Below, one piece after another: positions 15,457 through 23,182 of a DNA stretch of 53,635 nt (its first letter is position 1; each line of letters begins with the position of its first letter). The position numbers and the translations under genes are program-made. The DNA comes from an uncultured marine group I thaumarchaeote (GTDB taxonomy: Archaea > Thermoproteota > Nitrososphaeria > Nitrososphaerales > Nitrosopumilaceae): assembly GCA_902552015.1 (NCBI GenBank), contig CACDFH010000004.1, forward strand, positions 1-53,635. The letters run 5' to 3'. Below the pieces are notes generated by a model. It searched no databases, had not been told where the DNA came from, and saw nothing but the letters and a program-made list of their open reading frames with translations.

Positions 15457-15786
15457 ATGCTAAAATTAGAAATAATCCTTTCTGAAAACGACGTAATGTC
15501 AATCAGTGAAAGTTTTAAACAAATTAACATTGGCGGTTTAACAATCACCAAAGTTAGAGGAAGAGGTGAGAAAACCGCACCAGAAATTCTTGTACACAAA
15601 GGTTCAGAAGTATTTGTACCACACTTCGGTGACAAATATAGAATAATGGTAGTTATTCCTGAATCCAAAGAAGAAAAAGCAGTTGAGATCATAAAGAAAA
15701 ACTCACGAGGCGGCAAAATTTTCATTTCACAGTTGCTACGTGCAATTGATATTGAGACTGGAAACGAAGGGGAAGAGATCATCTAA
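15457..15786 (+). CDS. glnK: Nitrogen regulatory protein PII (GlnK)
   Basis: 109 residues with the PII ferredoxin-like fold: first strand and helix LKLEIILSENDVMSISESF, an ITKVRGRGEKTAP segment that begins the T-loop, the B-loop area KNSRGGKIFISQL, and the closing AIDIETG. The T-loop lacks the uridylylated tyrosine of bacterial GlnB. PII proteins sense ATP/ADP and 2-oxoglutarate and control Amt and nitrogen enzymes. The divergent position beside amt supports that job. Its stop codon is followed at once by the ATG of a 43-aa membrane protein. Confidence 0.95.
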   Translation: MLKLEIILSENDVMSISESFKQINIGGLTITKVRGRGEKTAPEILVHKGSEVFVPHFGDKYRIMVVIPESKEEKAVEIIKKNSRGGKIFISQLLRAIDIETGNEGEEII

Positions 15787-15918
15787 ATGAAAATCTCCCT
15801 TCCAGAAAACAACATCAAAATTTCAAACTTAACCAAAGCCGATTACATGAAACTCGTAGTCATTGGAGCAATAGTTGTCTTACCACCGGTTACATTAGCA
15901 ATGATAGGAGGAATCTAA
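15787..15918 (+). CDS. Small single-pass membrane protein behind glnK, 43 aa
   Basis: The ATG follows the glnK TAA with no gap, so co-translation is very likely. The peptide has a polar N-terminal half (KISLPENNIKISNLTKADY) and a hydrophobic C-terminal half (LVVIGAIVVLPPVTLAMIGG) that makes one membrane helix. No known family recognised. Its place between glnK and two further tiny genes makes it a candidate membrane partner of PII or of the Amt-PII complex, by context only. Confidence 0.65.
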   Translation: MKISLPENNIKISNLTKADYMKLVVIGAIVVLPPVTLAMIGGI

Positions 15919-15922
15919 ATTG

Positions 15923-16186
15923 ATGACAGCAGTTTCTAGAAGACGAGGTACATTAAGACAAGTAATTGCTCATGAAGGCGCAAATTGGGCAGGCACCAAA
16001 TTCAAAGAATTTCAATCTAATAGAACAATCAAAATTATCTCACAAAAAAGCCGACCAACCACCCTATCGGCAAATAGAGGCACAACACAAACAATTCTAG
16101 AATCACCAAACGTTTCTGAGACTAAAATTACTCAGGTATACATTGCCATAAATAGAGGCACAAAACGTAGACTTTTGAAGTTATAA
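15923..16186 (+). CDS. Small basic soluble protein of unknown function, 87 aa
   Basis: Third gene of the glnK unit, starting at the ATG at 15923 four bases after the previous stop (an in-frame TTG directly before it is also possible). The protein is strongly basic and Thr/Arg-rich, opening with TAVSRRRGTLRQVIAHEG and ending in RGTKRRLLKL. No signal peptide, membrane helix or cysteine motif is visible. Its TAA overlaps the ATG of the next gene by one base. A nucleic-acid or membrane-surface binding role is possible; nothing identifies it. Confidence 0.65.
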   Translation: MTAVSRRRGTLRQVIAHEGANWAGTKFKEFQSNRTIKIISQKSRPTTLSANRGTTQTILESPNVSETKITQVYIAINRGTKRRLLKL

Positions 16187-16305
16187 TGAAAGCCCAAAAA
16201 ATGCCAATTAGCCTAAGTAAATCTAAGATTCGTATAGCAAAAATAGGCATGGCCGCAGTTGGAATTATGTTTCTAAGTTTGTACTTGGTTGCAGATTATA
16301 TCTAG
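16186..16305 (+). CDS. Small single-pass membrane protein, last gene of the glnK unit, 39 aa
   Basis: Starts on the last base of the preceding stop codon and ends at TAG 16303-16305. The N-terminal part is basic (KAQKMPISLSKSKIRIAK) and the rest hydrophobic (IGMAAVGIMFLSLYLVA), giving one membrane helix with the N-terminus inside. It converges with the PII-like gene and overlaps its stop by 4 bases. Together with the 43-aa and 87-aa genes it forms a tight glnK-linked module of unknown role. Confidence 0.65.
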   Translation: MKAQKMPISLSKSKIRIAKIGMAAVGIMFLSLYLVADYI

Positions 16306-16871
16306 TAATTATCTTCGTAGAGAATTGTAGGATTCTTTAGTTGTTTTTCCATGGTTGGAAGTTGTTTCATAATACAATAATTAACAAAATCAGCAAATGA
16401 TTTGATTCTATAATCGGTTTCTAAAAGTTCAGTATTGTTATCATACATTTCTTCTAATTTGTATAAAGTGCGTTTTTGAAGAGGAACCAGTCTGTTTCGT
16501 TTAGTAACAAATCTTCGAGGAGTTCTAGAATGTTCAGTTTCCACATCCGCTTGACCCTCAAGAGTAGATCCATCGACCATTTCATTCATGTCAAAAACAA
16601 ATATTTTTTGAGGCATGTTTGCAGGAAGCCCGGAAAGTTTTGATATCATCTCAAGAACAGCACGAGCATCTTTATCTTGCATAGCAAGTTCAATCTTTGC
16701 AAGCATTGTAGAACGTACACCAGTACCACCTGCACGAGAACCGGTAGATTTTGTAATGAATTTACTATCTTCTAAATTTCGTTTATCAATAATTTCTATT
16801 CCCAATACATCTAATTCTGAACGAATCAAAGGATAGTTTTTTCTGTTGATAATAGCTTCAATCTTCTTCAT
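16302..16871 (-). CDS. PII-like domain protein with C-terminal helical extension
   Basis: 189 residues. Residues 1-100 follow the PII plan: MKKIEAIINRKNYPLIRSEL, LGIEIIDKR, a T-loop-like stretch ending GSRAGGTGVRSTMLAKIEL, the helix DKDARAVLEMISKLSG and the closing strand KIFVFDMNEMVDGST that matches the KIFV..VE..... segment of PII. The nucleotide-loop residues are changed, so ligand binding may differ. Residues 110-189 are an extra basic and helical domain (TPRRFVTKRNRLVPLQKRTL) not found in GlnK. With amt, glnK and a shared upstream motif nearby, a nitrogen-signalling role, possibly DNA binding through the extension, is a reasonable inference. Confidence 0.65.
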   Translation of the reverse strand: MKKIEAIINRKNYPLIRSELDVLGIEIIDKRNLEDSKFITKSTGSRAGGTGVRSTMLAKIELAMQDKDARAVLEMISKLSGLPANMPQKIFVFDMNEMVDGSTLEGQADVETEHSRTPRRFVTKRNRLVPLQKRTLYKLEEMYDNNTELLETDYRIKSFADFVNYCIMKQLPTMEKQLKNPTILYEDNY

Positions 16872-17055
16872 ATTTTTTATCGAAATTAATCTACTATTAT
16901 ACTGTTACAGTTATTCCACATTTGTGCATTCATTGTATATCAAATGATTATCACTGTATACCACTTTCAGTCACAGTTTAATCAAAATGCATGCGTAGGA
17001 TCCGTTATGAGAAATACATCAAGTAAAAAAATACAATTCAGGATTTAAAGAGAAA
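16872..17055. promoter_or_regulatory. Upstream region of the PII-like gene with TGATTATCACTGTA motif
   Basis: No gene is seen here. The motif at 16945-16958 matches the one in the amt/glnK intergenic region at 13 of 14 positions. It lies about 75 bases before the PII-like start (16871). The region also has to hold the plus-strand promoter for the 35-aa ORF at 17056. Function of the motif is inferred from its recurrence beside nitrogen genes. Confidence 0.4.
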
Positions 17056-17163
17056 ATGAACTACAAAACAATATTACAAATGTTAGAAGAAATCAAAGTA
17101 ATGTTTCCTGAAGATTATAAAAAAATTCTCAGAGATTTAGAATTGAATAAGAAGTCTGACTAA
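17056..17163 (+). CDS. Small hypothetical protein, 35 aa
   Basis: An ATG-to-TAA frame of 35 codons in an otherwise empty gap. The peptide is charged and helical (ILQMLEEIKVMFPEDY, then KKILRDLELNKKSD), looks soluble and has codon use like its neighbours. No family recognised. It is included because its composition is protein-like, but it could be chance. Confidence 0.4.
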   Translation: MNYKTILQMLEEIKVMFPEDYKKILRDLELNKKSD

Positions 17164-17207
17164 TTCGTTCGTATTTTACCCAAAATAGTCAAAATAAAAA
17201 GAATAGT

Positions 17208-17384
17208 TTAGAGTTGATCTCCTGCAAGAAACCAGTTCTCTTTTGGGTTTTCATCAAAGACTACAATCACATGTTCTTTCTTTGTTTTCAAAATTTCAAC
17301 TGCAGAATCAGTGACGGCCTTTGCAAATTCCTGTTTTTGTTCTTCAGAACGTCCAGGATATAGTGATACGTGTACGTATGGCAT
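17208..17384 (-). CDS. 4-oxalocrotonate tautomerase family protein
   Basis: 58 residues, the normal size of the family. The initiator Met is followed by Pro2 (MPYVHVSLYPGRSEEQKQEF), the catalytic N-terminal proline of 4-oxalocrotonate tautomerases. Then come the helix AKAVTDSAVEILKTK and the strand HVIVVFDENPKENWFLAG typical of the small subunit. These enzymes shift double bonds in keto/enol acids through hexamers of this subunit. The physiological substrate here is unknown. The gene stands alone upstream of nothing on its strand; the rhomboid gene ends 38 bases on the other side. Confidence 0.88.
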   Translation of the reverse strand: MPYVHVSLYPGRSEEQKQEFAKAVTDSAVEILKTKKEHVIVVFDENPKENWFLAGDQL

Positions 17385-17421
17385 AATTGAGATTATAACT
17401 ATGATAATTTAATTGATTGAA

Positions 17422-18192
17422 TTATCTCCAATCGCCTTTGTACCCATATCTAGAACCATACGTATAATCAGATCGGTTTGTTTTCTTGTAGAAATATCCT
17501 ACACCCAATCCTAAAAAGAAACCACCAATGTGTGCCAAAAATGCTACACCACCACCTGCAACACCAAAACCTCCTATGAAAAATGGTAACAAGTTTTGAA
17601 AGATTAACCAGAAAGGTAAGAAGAATTTTGCAGGAATATGCATCATTCTCCAGAAAAATCCTAACATGACAAATGTCATCACCTTAGCATGTGGGAACAT
17701 TACAAGATAAGCACCTAAAATTCCCGCAATAGCTCCTGATGCACCAACTGCAGGAATTCCACTTCCAGTGTCACCATAAATGTGAATTAGTCCAGCGCCG
17801 ACTCCCCACATTAGATAAATTCCAATGTACTTTACTCTGCCAAACTTTGCTTCAATGTTGTCACCAAAGATCCACAAAAACAACATGTTACCACCAAGGT
17901 GCATTATACCTCCGTGCATGAATGTTGACGTAATCAAGGTCAGTTCAGGAATGGCAGGGCAATCAATAATTTCAACTCCAGTATTAATTCCATCTATCTG
18001 GCCTGTTACACAACCAGGTACGGCACCCCAGTTGAGAAACATGTTCATTGCTTCATAATTTGAAAATTCGATAAACTGTCCAGTGATTGCAACTTCAATT
18101 CCAAATACGATCACATTGATAATGATTAATGCAATTGTTAGTTTTGGTTTGAATCCTGGTGGATGTGGATTTTCATCTCTTAATGGAAGCAT
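17422..18192 (-). CDS. Rhomboid-family intramembrane serine protease
   Basis: 256 residues with six or more membrane helices. The catalytic serine is in GASGAIAGILGAYL and the catalytic histidine in FLAHIGGFFLGLGVGY, the Ser-His dyad of rhomboids. The preceding HLGGNMLFLWIFGDNIEAKFG segment is the conserved L1/H-N region. The N-terminus is short and cytoplasmic, and the extracytoplasmic loop has two cysteines (VPGCVTGQ and IIDCPAIP). Rhomboids cut membrane-anchored proteins inside the bilayer. The gene borders a cluster of exported and tail-anchored proteins, which might include substrates. Confidence 0.93.
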   Translation of the reverse strand: MLPLRDENPHPPGFKPKLTIALIIINVIVFGIEVAITGQFIEFSNYEAMNMFLNWGAVPGCVTGQIDGINTGVEIIDCPAIPELTLITSTFMHGGIMHLGGNMLFLWIFGDNIEAKFGRVKYIGIYLMWGVGAGLIHIYGDTGSGIPAVGASGAIAGILGAYLVMFPHAKVMTFVMLGFFWRMMHIPAKFFLPFWLIFQNLLPFFIGGFGVAGGGVAFLAHIGGFFLGLGVGYFYKKTNRSDYTYGSRYGYKGDWR

Positions 18193-18239
18193 GAATCAAT
18201 CAAAGTTTGTTTGGTTTGTATAATAATTTTCAGGTAGAT

Positions 18240-19895
18240 CTAAACTGAGATAATTCCTTCTTTAACTAAAAATTGAATTCCAGATGCAAAGGTGTTATCA
18301 TCAATTTGTCCGTCTGCCCACCATGCAGCGTTATTTCTGACCCAATCAGGAATAGTTGCATCATCATTTTGTGCGCCGCTAGATGTAGTTGGTACTGAAA
18401 TAATTCCTTCTTTTATCATAAACTCAATTCCAGATGCAAAGGTGTTGTCATCAATTTGTCCGTCTGCCCACCATGCAGCGTTGTTCTTTACCCAATTAGG
18501 AATGTTAACAGATTGTTCTGCAGATGGAATTGGATTGAATGAGCTTGTAGTAGATACACCTACTTCAAACATTTGAGATGATTGGAAAAATTCATCATAG
18601 TTAGAAAATCCCTCACCAGTTAGTACCAAGTTCAGAGTGTACATACCATCATCAGGAATGGTTATCAAATGAGTGGCAATTCCCTCTACTGATTTTGTAC
18701 CTACAAACTCTTCAGGATTGTCACCTGTAACTAAATTGAATTGCTCACCTTGTGGATTAACTAAACCAAATGCATAGATTACATCTTTTACTATACCGCC
18801 ATTGTTATCAAAGAATGAAAACTCAAATGGAATTTCATCGCCAGCGCCATACGAAGAGTCCCAAGCAATTAGTGCTTTGTATCCATTATCAAATGTCATA
18901 TCAAACGAATTTTTCTCAACAGTTCCTTCTGGAACTAGTTGAAAGTTCATTGTTTTAGATGAATAGTGAGATTCTCCCAAGAGTTCATTAATTCTTTGTA
19001 ATTCAGTTCCTGTAACTAAAAAGTGAACAATGTTTTCAGTCTCAGATGAATATGGATCCATTACTAGAACTCTTTGATCAACTTCGACACCATCTACATA
19101 ACCCTTGAATGATGTTTCAGGATTGTATGGGTCAAATGATTTTGGAACACGAATTTCTTCATGAACCATTTGAACTAGTTCAATATATTCAGGATCCCAA
19201 TCAAATGGCATGTCAAATGAAATGGCGTTATTACCTTGATTATATGTGAAATTTTCTACATCATCATAGTATGTTTTTACTGTAACAGGTACTTCTGCAG
19301 CTTCTGCAGTTTTAATGAAAAAGTTTTGATCCTGTGCAACACTAACAAATGTATCAAAGTATAGCGGTTGTGCAACTAATGAACGAGGACTGGTAGCACC
19401 TTCAATTGAGACTTTAACATTATACAATCCGCCTTTTTCAAAGATTGGTCCATCAATGAGTGGTCGCCCCTCACCTCGTGCAAACAATCCACCTGCGGTT
19501 CCATGTACCTCACCATAATATTCGGTACACTTCCAAGGCTTTGCTTCGTAGCAATCTGCTTTTGGTCGAACCTCAACATTTAGTGTTCCATCATCATCGT
19601 AGAAATAATTTCTAGCTAAAAGATCACCGCTTCGCCAGACTTCAACACGATATGTTACTTGTTCCAGGTTTTCATCAGTTAACATATCAAAGAAACGAAT
19701 TGAAATGTTTGCTGAATCAACTTCACCTGCAGTCATATCAGCAGGATCTAGTTGTGTAAAAATTGTAACTTCCATACCTTCAAAGCTAATTGGAGGAGCA
19801 GCATCACCACCTAAACCATGACCAAAAGCACTTTCACTTAGAAATGGCAAAGTTACACACACAGCTGCAATAATTAAGAAACTTTTGTAGTACAA
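18240..19895 (-). CDS. Exported protein with two C-terminal W-rich repeats, His-first mature end
   Basis: 551 residues, opened by TTG (no in-frame ATG). Residues 1-25 are a signal peptide ending SAFG, so the mature chain is predicted to start with His26 (HGLGGDAAPP). The body is beta-rich and paralogous to the protein at 26036-27592. The C-terminus holds two copies of a 37-38-residue repeat, each with WVKNNAAWWADGQIDDNTF or the WVRNNAAWWADG variant and ending in KEGIISV. This repeat is common in exported thaumarchaeal proteins and may bind the cell surface. Function unknown; the copper context of the cluster suggests metal binding by the N-terminal His. Confidence 0.7.
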   Translation of the reverse strand: MYYKSFLIIAAVCVTLPFLSESAFGHGLGGDAAPPISFEGMEVTIFTQLDPADMTAGEVDSANISIRFFDMLTDENLEQVTYRVEVWRSGDLLARNYFYDDDGTLNVEVRPKADCYEAKPWKCTEYYGEVHGTAGGLFARGEGRPLIDGPIFEKGGLYNVKVSIEGATSPRSLVAQPLYFDTFVSVAQDQNFFIKTAEAAEVPVTVKTYYDDVENFTYNQGNNAISFDMPFDWDPEYIELVQMVHEEIRVPKSFDPYNPETSFKGYVDGVEVDQRVLVMDPYSSETENIVHFLVTGTELQRINELLGESHYSSKTMNFQLVPEGTVEKNSFDMTFDNGYKALIAWDSSYGAGDEIPFEFSFFDNNGGIVKDVIYAFGLVNPQGEQFNLVTGDNPEEFVGTKSVEGIATHLITIPDDGMYTLNLVLTGEGFSNYDEFFQSSQMFEVGVSTTSSFNPIPSAEQSVNIPNWVKNNAAWWADGQIDDNTFASGIEFMIKEGIISVPTTSSGAQNDDATIPDWVRNNAAWWADGQIDDNTFASGIQFLVKEGIISV

Positions 19896-19954
19896 TTACC
19901 ATTTTTTGCCATAAATCACCTATTAATGATTCGATGGATTTCCATAGTTATTAC

Positions 19955-19969
19955 GAGATCATTTTTATT
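19955..19969 (+). promoter_or_regulatory. Core promoter GAGATCATTTTTATT of the CFI-box protein gene
   Basis: This 15-mer, whose T/A-rich end is a TATA-like box centred roughly 25 bases before the ATG at 19991, is repeated exactly at 21542-21556 before the cupredoxin gene. The spacing fits a leaderless archaeal promoter with a shared upstream GAGATCA element. Confidence 0.5.
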
Positions 19970-19990
19970 ATATTCACATAAAATTTCACT

Positions 19991-20815
19991 ATGAAATATC
20001 TTCTAGGACTCTTACTACTTCCGTTATTGCTAAGTCCAGCCTTTGCAGAAAGTCCAGAAGATTATGAACAAGTTTTACCATCAGAAAAAGGAACATTAGA
20101 TATTGGATTAACAGTTGATCCGCCAGCAAAAGCAAATGAAGTTTCTAAACTACACATTGGATGGATTAAACCAGGGTTCAACAAGATTCAAGAGCACATA
20201 GATTATAGAATTACAGTTATCAAAGATGGTCAGAATATTTTTGGTCCAATTCCACTAACACACACTTCTGTAGGCACAGTAAAAATTCCTGTAGAATTTA
20301 CATCAAACGGCGAACATGAGATTAAAGTTGAGATGGAGGGAATTTTGTTCCAACCAATTCCGTTAGAAACAACATACTTTACAATTAATGTTGGAGAAGG
20401 ACAAACATCACAGCCATTACAAGGAAACAACAATGAAGGTGGTGGTTGTCTAATTGCAACTGCAGCATTTGGTTCTGAAATGGCACCACAAGTTCAATTC
20501 TTGAGAGAAATTAGAGATAATACAGTAATGAATACACAATCAGGAACTGCATTCATGACCGGATTCAATCAATTCTACTATTCATTTTCACCACATGTAG
20601 CAGACTATGAAAGAGAAAACCCAGTTTTCAAAGAAATAGTCAAAGTTACATTGACACCAATGCTAACATCACTAACACTACTCAACTATGTTGATGTTGA
20701 CACTGAAGAAGAAATGTTAGGCTATGGTATTGGAATCATATTGCTAAATGTAGGAATGTACTTTGTAGCACCAGCTGCTGCAATTATTGTAATAAAGAAC
20801 AAACTTAGAAAATAA
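19991..20815 (+). CDS. Exported membrane protein with CFI-box-CTERM domain
   Basis: 274 residues. A signal peptide (1-19, ending AFA) precedes a beta-sandwich-like domain of about 115 residues. Then follows a Gly-rich hinge and the segment GGGCLIATAAFGSEMAPQVQ with FLREIRDNTV and a later FYYSFSPHVADY, which is the CFI-box motif known from archaeal and bacterial surface proteins. A C-terminal membrane helix (GIGIILLNVGMYFVAPAAAI) ends in a basic tail, so the protein is anchored at its C-terminus. It shares an intergenic region with the divergent repeat protein gene. Role unknown, perhaps surface processing or anchoring. Confidence 0.7.
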   Translation: MKYLLGLLLLPLLLSPAFAESPEDYEQVLPSEKGTLDIGLTVDPPAKANEVSKLHIGWIKPGFNKIQEHIDYRITVIKDGQNIFGPIPLTHTSVGTVKIPVEFTSNGEHEIKVEMEGILFQPIPLETTYFTINVGEGQTSQPLQGNNNEGGGCLIATAAFGSEMAPQVQFLREIRDNTVMNTQSGTAFMTGFNQFYYSFSPHVADYERENPVFKEIVKVTLTPMLTSLTLLNYVDVDTEEEMLGYGIGIILLNVGMYFVAPAAAIIVIKNKLRK

Positions 20816-20817
20816 AA

Positions 20818-21471
20818 TTATTTTTTCTTTGCAAGAGATGCTGCACCTATAGCAATTCCAGCTATTCCTAGTCCGATAGCTGCAATAATCATTCCATCTA
20901 TTCCATCATCAGTTTCAGTTTGTTCTTTTAATTCGTCAATTGTTTCTTGTAATTCTCGTATATCACCACGCAGATCATTTACTTCACGTTCAAAGTCACC
21001 GGATTCAACAACTGTTGTCTCAACTGGAGGAAATTGTAAAACTTCTTGTTCCTGTACCTTTAGTGGATGCAATGCTAGATTGACATTTTGTTCGTTAATT
21101 TTTCCAAGAAAATTTAGTTGTGACCAACCAGAAAATGTAGGAGTGATTGCTGACTCGTATTTTCCTGGGATATCAGTTGGTTGTAACGGAAGAGTGATGA
21201 ATTGTTCTTCAACAACTAGTTTTATTTTCAAAGTTTTTTTCAAGCCTTCTATTCCCTTATCAGGGTTAAATGGTTGGTCAGCAGCTTCTTTGGTTTTATC
21301 CATTACACTGACATAAACAATAATTGCATTTGATTCGCCAGTTACAATTGGTTTGTTTTTCCAGTCAATTTCAATCCTATAATCTCCAACAGAGTCTGCT
21401 TGGTGAGCAAATGCAGAATTAAGCATTAAGGGTGAGATCAAAAATAAAGCGATTAGGCATATTTTTTTCAT
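20818..21471 (-). CDS. Exported, C-terminally anchored protein with coiled coil, His-first mature end
   Basis: 217 residues. The signal peptide (1-22, ending AFA) gives a mature chain starting with His23 (HQADSVGDYRIEIDWKNKP). A single beta-sandwich-like domain follows, then a coiled coil (NDLRGDIRELQETIDELKEQ) and a C-terminal membrane helix with a KKK tail. It is a paralogue of the 216-residue protein at 22493-23143: both have a Y.IE..W...P opening and the same coil-plus-anchor end. The fold resembles CopC/YtkA-like extracytoplasmic domains. Metal binding is inferred, not shown. The gene carries the TAGTACAATTTTC motif upstream. Confidence 0.65.
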   Translation of the reverse strand: MKKICLIALFLISPLMLNSAFAHQADSVGDYRIEIDWKNKPIVTGESNAIIVYVSVMDKTKEAADQPFNPDKGIEGLKKTLKIKLVVEEQFITLPLQPTDIPGKYESAITPTFSGWSQLNFLGKINEQNVNLALHPLKVQEQEVLQFPPVETTVVESGDFEREVNDLRGDIRELQETIDELKEQTETDDGIDGMIIAAIGLGIAGIAIGAASLAKKK

Positions 21472-21507
21472 ATTTTATGAAAATAATGATTTGAATAAAA
21501 GTCAAAG

Positions 21508-21520
21508 TAGTACAATTTTC
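21508..21520 (-). promoter_or_regulatory. Shared upstream motif (TAGTACAATTTTC on plus strand)
   Basis: A 13-base sequence found identically at 23183-23195. Each copy lies about 37-40 bases before the start of one of the two paralogous anchored protein genes on the minus strand, just beyond where a TATA box would be. It may be an activator or repressor site controlling both. Confidence 0.45.
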
Positions 21521-21541
21521 TATCATTTAGGCTCAAAATTG

Positions 21542-21556
21542 GAGATCATTTTTATT
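21542..21556 (+). promoter_or_regulatory. Core promoter GAGATCATTTTTATT of the cupredoxin gene
   Basis: Exact copy of the element at 19955-19969. Its T/A-rich part is centred about 26 bases before the ATG at 21579, as expected for a leaderless transcript. This supports the ATG over the in-frame TTG at 21555, which lies inside the promoter itself. Confidence 0.5.
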
Positions 21557-21578
21557 GTCAAACTTCAAAATTTACCTA

Positions 21579-22466
21579 ATGAATAACAAGACTGTAAGTT
21601 CCTTATTCGTTCTTTTTGCAATTGTTTCAATCGGAATGACTGCAGCACCTGGTGCATTTGCTGAACACAGCATGAATGCAACAGTAGAGAATGCAATGGG
21701 TTCTTCAACACCGGGATGTGAACCAGATTGTTTCATCCCAGCAACAGTTACTATTGGTGTTGGTGGAATGGTTACATTCGCTAACAATGATTCAGCAGCA
21801 CATACCTCTACAAGTGGTACAGCTGCAGATGGTCCTGATGGATTTTGGGATAGCTCATTAGTTATGATGGGCAGTGCATACACAACTCCAGCACTAGAGG
21901 CAGGTGAATATCCTTACTTCTGCATGGTACATCCATGGATGACAGGATTAGTAATTGTTGAAGAAGAAAGTCACGATGATCACGGTCATGATGAAGCAAA
22001 AGAAGATCATGATGGCCATGATGACCATGGAGACATGGAAATGGAAATGCAAACACTAACTGCAGCAGATATCGCAATTGATATTGCAGATGGTGCAAAA
22101 GCAGGTGAAAGAGTATCAATTGATGTCACAATTGGCGGTTCACACGTTAACTATGACATTGTTGCAACTCATGGTGGTGAAACAATCCTAAGTGAAACTA
22201 ATGTTCACTCACATACAGGAGAAGGTAATCACGTTACATCAGCACTCGCAGCAGATGCATCTGACGATTTGCCAATTGATGTCACTGTAACATTCCAAGG
22301 ATTTGGTATGCCAGGTGAAGAAATGACAGGTCCAGTTGGATTAACCAGTAATGCTCAAGCAGTTCCAGAATTTGGTACAATAGCAGCATTGATTCTTGTA
22401 GTAGCAATTGGTTCAATAATTGCAGTATCTGCAAAATCAAGACTTAGCTTTATGCCAAAGATCTAG
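21579..22466 (+). CDS. Plastocyanin-like blue copper protein with PEFG-type C-terminal sorting tail
   Basis: 295 residues from the ATG at 21579. The signal peptide ends AFA, and the mature chain begins Glu-His-Ser. The cupredoxin domain has type I copper ligands His75 (SAAHTSTS) and Cys115, His118, Met121 in YFCMVHPWMTG. A His/Asp-rich linker (DDHGHDEAKEDHDGHDDHG) leads to a second beta domain. The C-terminus has VPEFGTIAALILVVAIG and a basic end, the PEFG-CTERM signal recognised by archaeosortases. Such proteins replace cytochromes c as electron carriers in ammonia-oxidising archaea. The His-rich linker may store or pass copper. Confidence 0.9.
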   Translation: MNNKTVSSLFVLFAIVSIGMTAAPGAFAEHSMNATVENAMGSSTPGCEPDCFIPATVTIGVGGMVTFANNDSAAHTSTSGTAADGPDGFWDSSLVMMGSAYTTPALEAGEYPYFCMVHPWMTGLVIVEEESHDDHGHDEAKEDHDGHDDHGDMEMEMQTLTAADIAIDIADGAKAGERVSIDVTIGGSHVNYDIVATHGGETILSETNVHSHTGEGNHVTSALAADASDDLPIDVTVTFQGFGMPGEEMTGPVGLTSNAQAVPEFGTIAALILVVAIGSIIAVSAKSRLSFMPKI

Positions 22467-22492
22467 AAAAGACTTTTTTTCTCTTTTTATTT
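22467..22492. terminator. T-rich convergent terminator region
   Basis: The 26 bases between the cupredoxin gene and the convergent anchored-protein gene contain ACTTTTTTTCTCTTTTTAT, a run suited to T-rich archaeal termination of the plus-strand transcript. No hairpin is visible. Confidence 0.4.
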
Positions 22493-23143
22493 TTATTTTC
22501 TTCGAAGCATTGCTACAATTGCAATTATAACACCAGCAGCACCAAGACATAAACCAAATACACCAAAGTTGTAAGCATTTTGAATGTCAACTCCACCTGC
22601 AGTAAGACTTACTTCACCAACATTTGATTTAATGTTAGAAACATCTTTTTGTAATGAGGATAATGCATTTTTCACTGCGCTAATTTCACCTGCAGAAGAT
22701 GAACCGCTAACTGGTGGAAATGCAATGATTGATTGACTTTCAACATCTTCAATAGGGATTACAACATCAACTGGTAAACCATTTAGTTCACCAACTAATT
22801 TTACAGACATTGAACCTGTTTTAGTCGGGAATATTTTTGCATAATAATGACCAGGGCGAGGATCAGAGTTAATATCCAATTCTTTAGTTGCACCACCTGC
22901 AACTAGGGTTGCAGTCATACTTTTGAAAGCGCTATTTATTCCGGTTCTAAGTCCTTCTTTTTCACCAGATTCTGCTACCTCAATTACAATTTTGTTAGGC
23001 AAATTAACAACTGGAGGTTCATCACCCCAACCTGCTTCTATTTCATATTGTTCAAGGTAAATAGTCGTGTGCCCATATGCTGAAGACATACCAAAGCCAG
23101 AAATCAAAAGAACACTAAGAAAGAGAAATGATTTTTTCAACAA
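22493..23143 (-). CDS. Exported, C-terminally anchored protein, His-first mature end (paralogue)
   Basis: 216 residues opened by TTG at 23143 (a second TTG codon follows directly). The signal peptide ends AYG and the mature chain starts with His25 (HTTIYLEQYEIEAGWGDEPP). A beta-rich domain, a coiled coil (EISAVKNALSSLQKDVSNIK), and a C-terminal membrane helix with an RRK tail follow. Layout and motifs match the protein at 20818-21471. The domain resembles CopC/YtkA-type folds. It is divergent from the CopC-CopD fusion gene and is preceded by the TAGTACAATTTTC motif. A copper-binding role is inferred from context. Confidence 0.65.
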   Translation of the reverse strand: MLKKSFLFLSVLLISGFGMSSAYGHTTIYLEQYEIEAGWGDEPPVVNLPNKIVIEVAESGEKEGLRTGINSAFKSMTATLVAGGATKELDINSDPRPGHYYAKIFPTKTGSMSVKLVGELNGLPVDVVIPIEDVESQSIIAFPPVSGSSSAGEISAVKNALSSLQKDVSNIKSNVGEVSLTAGGVDIQNAYNFGVFGLCLGAAGVIIAIVAMLRRK

Positions 23144-23182
23144 ATATCATTTTCTTCATTACATTATTATCTTTACTAAGAT

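Noticed and set aside
19889-19898. Third copy of the TAGTACAATT motif
   Set aside because: It is only a 10-base match and falls on the start codons of the 551-residue protein gene, so it is more likely coincidence.
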